Positions 6,967 through 10,366 of a DNA stretch of 10,366 nucleotides are shown here, piece after piece. Numbering within the stretch: position 1 is the first letter of the stretch; each line of letters opens with the position of its first letter. The position numbers were made by a program, and so were the translations under genes. This stretch comes from Falsiroseomonas sp044341625. GTDB taxonomy: Bacteria; Pseudomonadota; Alphaproteobacteria; Acetobacterales; Acetobacteraceae. The stretch lies in contig JBIIRI010000131.1 in assembly GCA_044341625.1 (NCBI GenBank), forward strand, positions 1-10,366, in the 5' to 3' direction. The notes under the pieces are model-generated. The model had not been told where the DNA came from and made no database searches. It saw only the letters and a program-made list of their open reading frames with translations.

Positions 6967-8417
6967 TCTACGATGGCCTCGGCCTCGATCTCGACCAGGT
7001 AATTGCCGACAAGCCGCCCGACCTCGACCAGCGTGTTGGCGGGGCGCGCGATGTCGAAGACGCGGCCATGCACGCGCCCGACCGCTTCCCAATCGTTCGC
7101 GTCGCGCAGCCAGATGCGGGTCTGCACCACGTCGTCCATCGTGCCGCCCAGCGCCTCGATCGCGGCGGCGATCTTGTCCAGGATATAGACCGCCTGCCCG
7201 CCCGCATCTCCGGGGCAGACCACGCTGCCGTCTGTGTGTGTCGAGGTGGTGCCGCTCACCAGGATGCGCTTGCCGACGCGCACGGCGCGGGAATAGCCGC
7301 AGGCGCCTTCCCAGACGCTGCCGCTGTCCACCCGTAGCCTTCCGGGGCGGAACTCGTTGGCCGCGTAGATCTTCGGCAGGCTGTCCAGGTGATGGCTGAG
7401 ATCGCCGGCCGCCGTCAGATAGGGCGGCTTGCGGTATTCGTCGCCGCAATCGCCGGGGATGGGCTTCGCCGCGGCGAAGGCGTGGTCCAGCCGCGCGCGA
7501 TCCTCCGCATCCAGGGCGAAGGAAAACAGGCGGAGATTATCCGCGCGGTGTTCCGCTTCCGTCAGCCGCGCGCCGACGATGACGGCGCCCACGGCCGGGT
7601 GTTCCAACACCCAGCGCGTCGCGACGTTGGAGACGGAGACGCCATGCCGCCGCGCGATGGCCTGCACTTCGCGCAGCATGCGCTGGAAGGGTGCCCAGCC
7701 ACCCATGGCGCCGATGAAGCGGCGATACTTCATCTTGGACCAGTCGGCGATGTCGGTCTCGGCCGGCTCATCGCGCCCGACCCAGCGATCCGACAGGAAC
7801 CCGCCGCCGAGCGTCCCATAGGCCAGCAGCTTCACGCCATGCGCGAGGCAGAAAGCAGACATATCGCCAGCCGCGCGACGGTCGAGCAGCGAGAAGGAAA
7901 GTTGGTTGGTCGCGATGGGAACGCCGTTCTTTACCGCGACGCGCAGATGGTCGGTGTCGAAATTGGTGACGCCGATATGGTGCAGCGCGCCTTCCGCGCG
8001 CATCGCCGCCATCTCGCGCAGCGCATCCAGCCAGGCGGGGTGCCGAAAACTCCACCAATGGAACTGCATCAGGTCTGGCGCGCCGCCGAGCCGCGCGATG
8101 CTGCGGCCCACGCCTTCGCGCACCGCATCGCGCGTCATCGTGCCGGGGGTGGGGACCCATTTCGTGAAGATGCGGGCCGTGCCGCCCCCCTGGCGGAAGC
8201 GGCCGGCGATGTCCTCGGCCCCGCCGTAATGGTCGGCCATGTCGAAGCTGTCGAAGCCGGCCCCGGCATATTCCGCCAGCACGGCGGCGGCCGCCGCATG
8301 GTCGAAGGCGCGGCCCTCGCGTTCCTGGTCGGCGACCTGCCAGAGGCCGGTGACGATGCGACTGCAGTCTAGGCCGGGCGCGAGCAGCGTGCGGGGGGGA
8401 CGGGCGGGAACTGTCAC
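6963..8417 (-). CDS. Aldo/keto reductase fused to a C-terminal RidA/YjgF-family domain
   Basis: One uninterrupted frame of 484 residues holds two domains. Residues 11-325 form an aldo/keto reductase TIM barrel with the full catalytic tetrad: D59 and Y64 in FDMADHYG, K86 in FTKW, H120 in QFHWW. It also has GVTNFD (149-154), NQLSFSLLDRR (171-181), and a nucleotide-binding end with GAVIVGARLTEAEHRADNL (277-294). Residues 352-484 form a RidA fold (GYSRAVRVGKRILVSGTTS, then DDVVQTRIWL, ending VEIEAEAIVD). The Arg that RidA deaminases use is replaced by N461 (ARPANTLVEV), so classical imine deaminase activity is doubtful. No Met or clear start separates the halves. The start is GTG at 8417, with AGAAGG (8431-8426) 8 nt upstream; an extension to 8573 would run through a hairpin cluster and be Arg-rich. 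Cytoplasmic, NAD(P)H-dependent reduction is expected. Confidence 0.88.
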   Translation of the reverse strand: MTVPARPPRTLLAPGLDCSRIVTGLWQVADQEREGRAFDHAAAAAVLAEYAGAGFDSFDMADHYGGAEDIAGRFRQGGGTARIFTKWVPTPGTMTRDAVREGVGRSIARLGGAPDLMQFHWWSFRHPAWLDALREMAAMRAEGALHHIGVTNFDTDHLRVAVKNGVPIATNQLSFSLLDRRAAGDMSAFCLAHGVKLLAYGTLGGGFLSDRWVGRDEPAETDIADWSKMKYRRFIGAMGGWAPFQRMLREVQAIARRHGVSVSNVATRWVLEHPAVGAVIVGARLTEAEHRADNLRLFSFALDAEDRARLDHAFAAAKPIPGDCGDEYRKPPYLTAAGDLSHHLDSLPKIYAANEFRPGRLRVDSGSVWEGACGYSRAVRVGKRILVSGTTSTHTDGSVVCPGDAGGQAVYILDKIAAAIEALGGTMDDVVQTRIWLRDANDWEAVGRVHGRVFDIARPANTLVEVGRLVGNYLVEIEAEAIVD

Positions 8418-8425
8418 GACAAAAG

Positions 8426-8431
8426 CCTTCT
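8426..8431 (-). promoter_or_regulatory. Ribosome binding site deciding the GTG start of the AKR-RidA gene
   Basis: AGAAGG on the minus strand with an 8-nt spacer to the GTG at 8417-8415. It excludes the Arg-rich upstream extension, which has no similarity to aldo/keto reductase N-termini. Confidence 0.7.
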
Positions 8432-8440
8432 GGTGCTGGC

Positions 8441-8578
8441 GGCGCGCAACGCGCGCCGAGCGGCCGAATGGCCGCCGCGCACAAACCAACAGCGACGCCG
8501 GGCACAACCGTGGCCTGCGCGCAAGCCAAGCGGCCGGAGGCCGCGCGTCATGCCGCAGGCGTGCCTTCGGCACGACGC
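8441..8578. repeat. Cluster of four perfect GC-rich hairpins (REP-like or terminator region)
   Basis: The gap between the binding-protein gene and the AKR-RidA gene (8418-8589) contains four perfect short inverted repeats: GGCGCGC/GCGCGCC (8441-8457, 3-nt loop), GCGGCC/GGCCGC (8460-8475, 4-nt loop), GCGGCC/GGCCGC again (8530-8544, 3-nt loop), and CGTGCC/GGCACG (8560-8574, 3-nt loop). A competing, larger stem pairs 8545-8554 with 8569-8578; in minus-strand RNA all ten positions pair, one as G-U. The same 6-bp stem occurring twice with different loops suggests REP-type units. No U-run follows, so a classical intrinsic terminator is not evident, though the hairpin at 8545-8578 lies just after the binding-protein stop and could protect that mRNA end. 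Confidence 0.6.
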
Positions 8579-8589
8579 GTCTGAGGGCA

Positions 8590-9882
8590 CTAACGCGGCG
8601 GCAGTTGGCGCTGCACGGCCTGGACTTCCTCGGTGGTCATCTGGCCGACCGTGGTGATCTCGCCATTCTGGATGCGCCACTTGCGGAAGGGGCCGGTGAT
8701 GTCGCCATTCGCGTCGAACTCGACGGGCCCGATCACGCCGACATAGCGGATCGGCTGGTTGGCGCGGATCAATTCCAGCGCGCGTCGGAACCCCTCGGGG
8801 CCGGCATGCACCACTTCTCCGCCCGCACCGGTCACCTGGCGGATCGCCTCACGGATCGGGCCGGCTTCGAAGCGGCCGGCGCGGGCGATGGCAAGTCCGA
8901 GGATCGCCGCGGCGTCGAAGGCGCGGTCGGCCGCCGGCGCGCCGGCGCCGAAGCCGCCCGACATCGCCGGATAGGCGCGGCCGAAATACTCGGTGGACGG
9001 CGTGGTGACCGTCCCGCTCGACGTGCCATAGGCGTTGTTCAGGAAGCGCGGGCCGACATCGCGGATGAAATCGGCGCTGTTCATCCCGTCATTCAGCAGG
9101 AAGGTCTGGGCGCCGCCCTGCTGGATCCAGGTGCGTGCGATGGTCGTGCCGTCGCCCGGATAGCTGACCAGGTAGAGCGCCGGCGGATCGCCGCGCAGGG
9201 CCTGGGTCACTTCCGGCGCGTAGCTGGCCTGCCCCTGGTTGTAGGGCACGGTGTTCACGATCTGCCCGCCGAGCGCGAGATAGGCGCGGCGGAACTCGTT
9301 GACCATGTTCACGCCGAAATCGTTGTTGACGTGGATGATCGCCAGCCGCCGCAGCCCCTGGTCCATGGCGTAGCGCGCCGCCGCCGTGCCCTGCAGCGCG
9401 TCGGATGTGATGGTGCGGAAGAACCAGCCGCGGGTCTGCCCCTCCGCCGCCATGCGCGTCAGGGTGGGCGAGGAGGAGGCGGGGCTGATCTGCACCACGC
9501 CGGCCGGGCCGGTGACGCTGGTGACGATCGGGATCGAGACGCTGCTGATGATGCCGCCGATGATCGCCGGCACGCGGCGAAGGTCCACCAGCTGCCGCGC
9601 CTGGTCCACCGCGACGCTACCCTGGGACTGCGCGTCGCGCAGGTCGAAGGCCAGCCGCCCGCCCGCGATGCCCTGCGCACCCGCGGCCGCGTTCAGTTCG
9701 TTGAAGGCGAGTTCGACGGACTTCGCCGCCGCCTGGCCGAAGCGCCCCGCCGGGCCAGTGAGGGACACGACCATGCCCACCGTGTGGGTGGTGGCCGCGG
9801 CCTGCGCGAAAGCGGGACCGGCCAGCGGCACCGCCAGCGTCCCGAGGCCGGCGCCCAGCGCCGTGCGTCGCGTGATCCTCAT
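8590..9882 (-). CDS. ABC transporter substrate-binding protein, LivJ/LivK type (type-1 periplasmic fold)
   Basis: A 430-residue secreted solute receptor of the branched-chain amino acid/amide (HAAT) class. The leader MRITRRTALGAGLGTLAVPL carries a twin arginine (R5-R6) and ends AFA-QAA, with likely cleavage after A26; Tat export is suggested. The mature part begins THTVGMVVSLTGPAGRFGQ, the typical first strand and ligand loop of this family. It continues with AFNELN, an IIGGIISSVSIPI segment, ISPASSSPTLT, and the hinge-associated IIHVNNDFGVNMV. Family members bind branched-chain amino acids, amides, urea or aromatic acids, so the ligand cannot be named. The ATG at 9882 is chosen because the signal peptide starts there; the frame is open 13 codons further up. 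No permease or ATPase genes accompany it in the window, so they must be elsewhere or to the right. Confidence 0.92.
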   Translation of the reverse strand: MRITRRTALGAGLGTLAVPLAGPAFAQAAATTHTVGMVVSLTGPAGRFGQAAAKSVELAFNELNAAAGAQGIAGGRLAFDLRDAQSQGSVAVDQARQLVDLRRVPAIIGGIISSVSIPIVTSVTGPAGVVQISPASSSPTLTRMAAEGQTRGWFFRTITSDALQGTAAARYAMDQGLRRLAIIHVNNDFGVNMVNEFRRAYLALGGQIVNTVPYNQGQASYAPEVTQALRGDPPALYLVSYPGDGTTIARTWIQQGGAQTFLLNDGMNSADFIRDVGPRFLNNAYGTSSGTVTTPSTEYFGRAYPAMSGGFGAGAPAADRAFDAAAILGLAIARAGRFEAGPIREAIRQVTGAGGEVVHAGPEGFRRALELIRANQPIRYVGVIGPVEFDANGDITGPFRKWRIQNGEITTVGQMTTEEVQAVQRQLPPR

Positions 9883-9955
9883 GACCCTGTTTCCCCCGTC
9901 TCGGACGTCTGTGACCACCAATCTCGCCGCATGAGGGAGGGTTGTAAACGGGGGC

Positions 9956-10360
9956 TCAGCCCGCCGGCGGCGCTATCCAGGTCTCCTGTACGAAGACCCA
10001 GCGCGGGGTGGGGCCGCCGGTATCGAACAGCGCGCAGGCGCGGCGCGCCGTCTCGGCGCCGCCGATCCATTGGCGTTCGATGTAGTGCATCAGCACCAGG
10101 GGGGGCGCGACATGCAGCGGGGCGGCGTCCTCGATCGCGATGCGGAACCCCGCGCCCCGCGCGCCACGGGCGTCGCGCAGAAAATCCAGCACCGCGGCGC
10201 GGTCGAGCCGGCGGCCATTCGGCGTCACCATGGCGAAGCAGGGCGCGAAGGCGGCCTCGTAGCGGCCGGCATCGTCGGCGCCCGGCGCGCCGAGCGTCGC
10301 CTGGAACACCTCGTGCAGCGAGACGATCTCGGCGGCACAGCGCGCGGCGGGATCAGTCAC
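9956..10360 (-). CDS. Small NTF2-like/DUF4440-type protein
   Basis: A 134-residue soluble protein with a helix-rich N-terminal half (about 1-60) and a strand-rich C-terminal half, ending in alternating strands such as APPLVLMHYIERQW and PRWVFVQETWIAP. This is the pattern of the NTF2/SnoaL cone fold, and the MVTPNGRRLDRAAVLDFL stretch fits the DUF4440-like group. Such proteins include isomerases, hydrolases and non-catalytic binding subunits, so no activity is assigned. The start is GTG at 10360; an in-frame TGA only two codons upstream (10366-10364) rules out a longer form. The GTG also reads GTGA, so it may overlap the stop of an unseen upstream gene. There is a 73-nt gap to the binding-protein gene, with no clear terminator. 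Confidence 0.65.
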   Translation of the reverse strand: MTDPAARCAAEIVSLHEVFQATLGAPGADDAGRYEAAFAPCFAMVTPNGRRLDRAAVLDFLRDARGARGAGFRIAIEDAAPLHVAPPLVLMHYIERQWIGGAETARRACALFDTGGPTPRWVFVQETWIAPPAG

Positions 10361-10366
10361 GGTTCA

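Noticed and set aside
6967..7449. N-terminal extension of the first CE4 protein
   Set aside because: It overlaps the RidA domain out of frame and is Arg/Gly-rich; the domain begins right after the TTG at 6966.
7389..8372. Plus-strand open frame of 327 codons opposite the aldo/keto reductase
   Set aside because: The opposite strand has a full catalytic tetrad and family motifs; this frame shows low-complexity Arg/Ala/Gly sequence and no recognisable domain.
8418..8573. N-terminal extension of the AKR-RidA protein
   Set aside because: It would encode an Arg-rich stretch across the hairpin cluster; the GTG at 8417 has a well-spaced ribosome site and fits the domain start.
8545..8578. Intrinsic terminator for the binding-protein gene
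   Set aside because: The stem is strong, but no run of T follows it on the minus strand, so it is reported only as part of a hairpin cluster.
8441..8578. CRISPR array
   Set aside because: The repeats are short inverted repeats with unequal spacing, not direct repeats with regular spacers.

Overview
This is a GC-rich window (roughly two-thirds G+C by eye) in which every supported gene lies on the minus strand, so transcription runs from high to low coordinates. High GC, Tat-like twin-arginine leaders, and a pstSCAB-phoU-phoB order with phoB at the 3' end all suggest an alphaproteobacterium. An Acetobacteraceae/Roseomonas-like or rhizobial relative is plausible, but that assignment is inference from gene order and composition only. 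No RNA gene, IS element, phage gene or CRISPR array was seen.

Region A (5179 down to 1) is a high-affinity phosphate uptake and signalling operon: pstS, pstC, pstA, pstB, phoU and the 5' part of phoB, which runs off the window at base 1. A three-repeat Pho-box-like element with 11-bp periodicity (5111-5139) precedes pstS. A perfect 11-bp stem-loop lies between pstS and pstC, where it could let the binding protein be made in excess of the membrane parts. PstS captures phosphate in the periplasm, PstC and PstA form the channel, PstB supplies ATP hydrolysis, PhoU couples transport to the sensor kinase, and PhoB activates the Pho box. No phoR is present in the window.

Region B (10360 down to 5180) is an accessory, probably catabolic cluster. 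In transcription order it holds a small NTF2-like protein, a Tat-leader type-1 periplasmic binding protein of the LivJ/LivK class, a fused aldo/keto reductase-RidA protein, and two tandem, diverged PuuE/allantoinase-like members of the polysaccharide deacetylase (CE4/NodB) superfamily. The last three genes are joined by 4-nt stop/start overlaps (TTGA, then ATGA), so they are very likely co-translated. The combination of a solute receptor, an oxidoreductase joined to an imine/enamine-hydrolase-type domain, and two possible cyclic-amide hydrolases suggests uptake and breakdown of a nitrogen-containing small molecule. The substrate cannot be read from the sequence.

The most unusual items are the AKR-RidA fusion with a non-canonical Rid active site, the coupled CE4 pair, and a dense cluster of perfect GC hairpins (8441-8578) between the binding-protein gene and the fusion gene.
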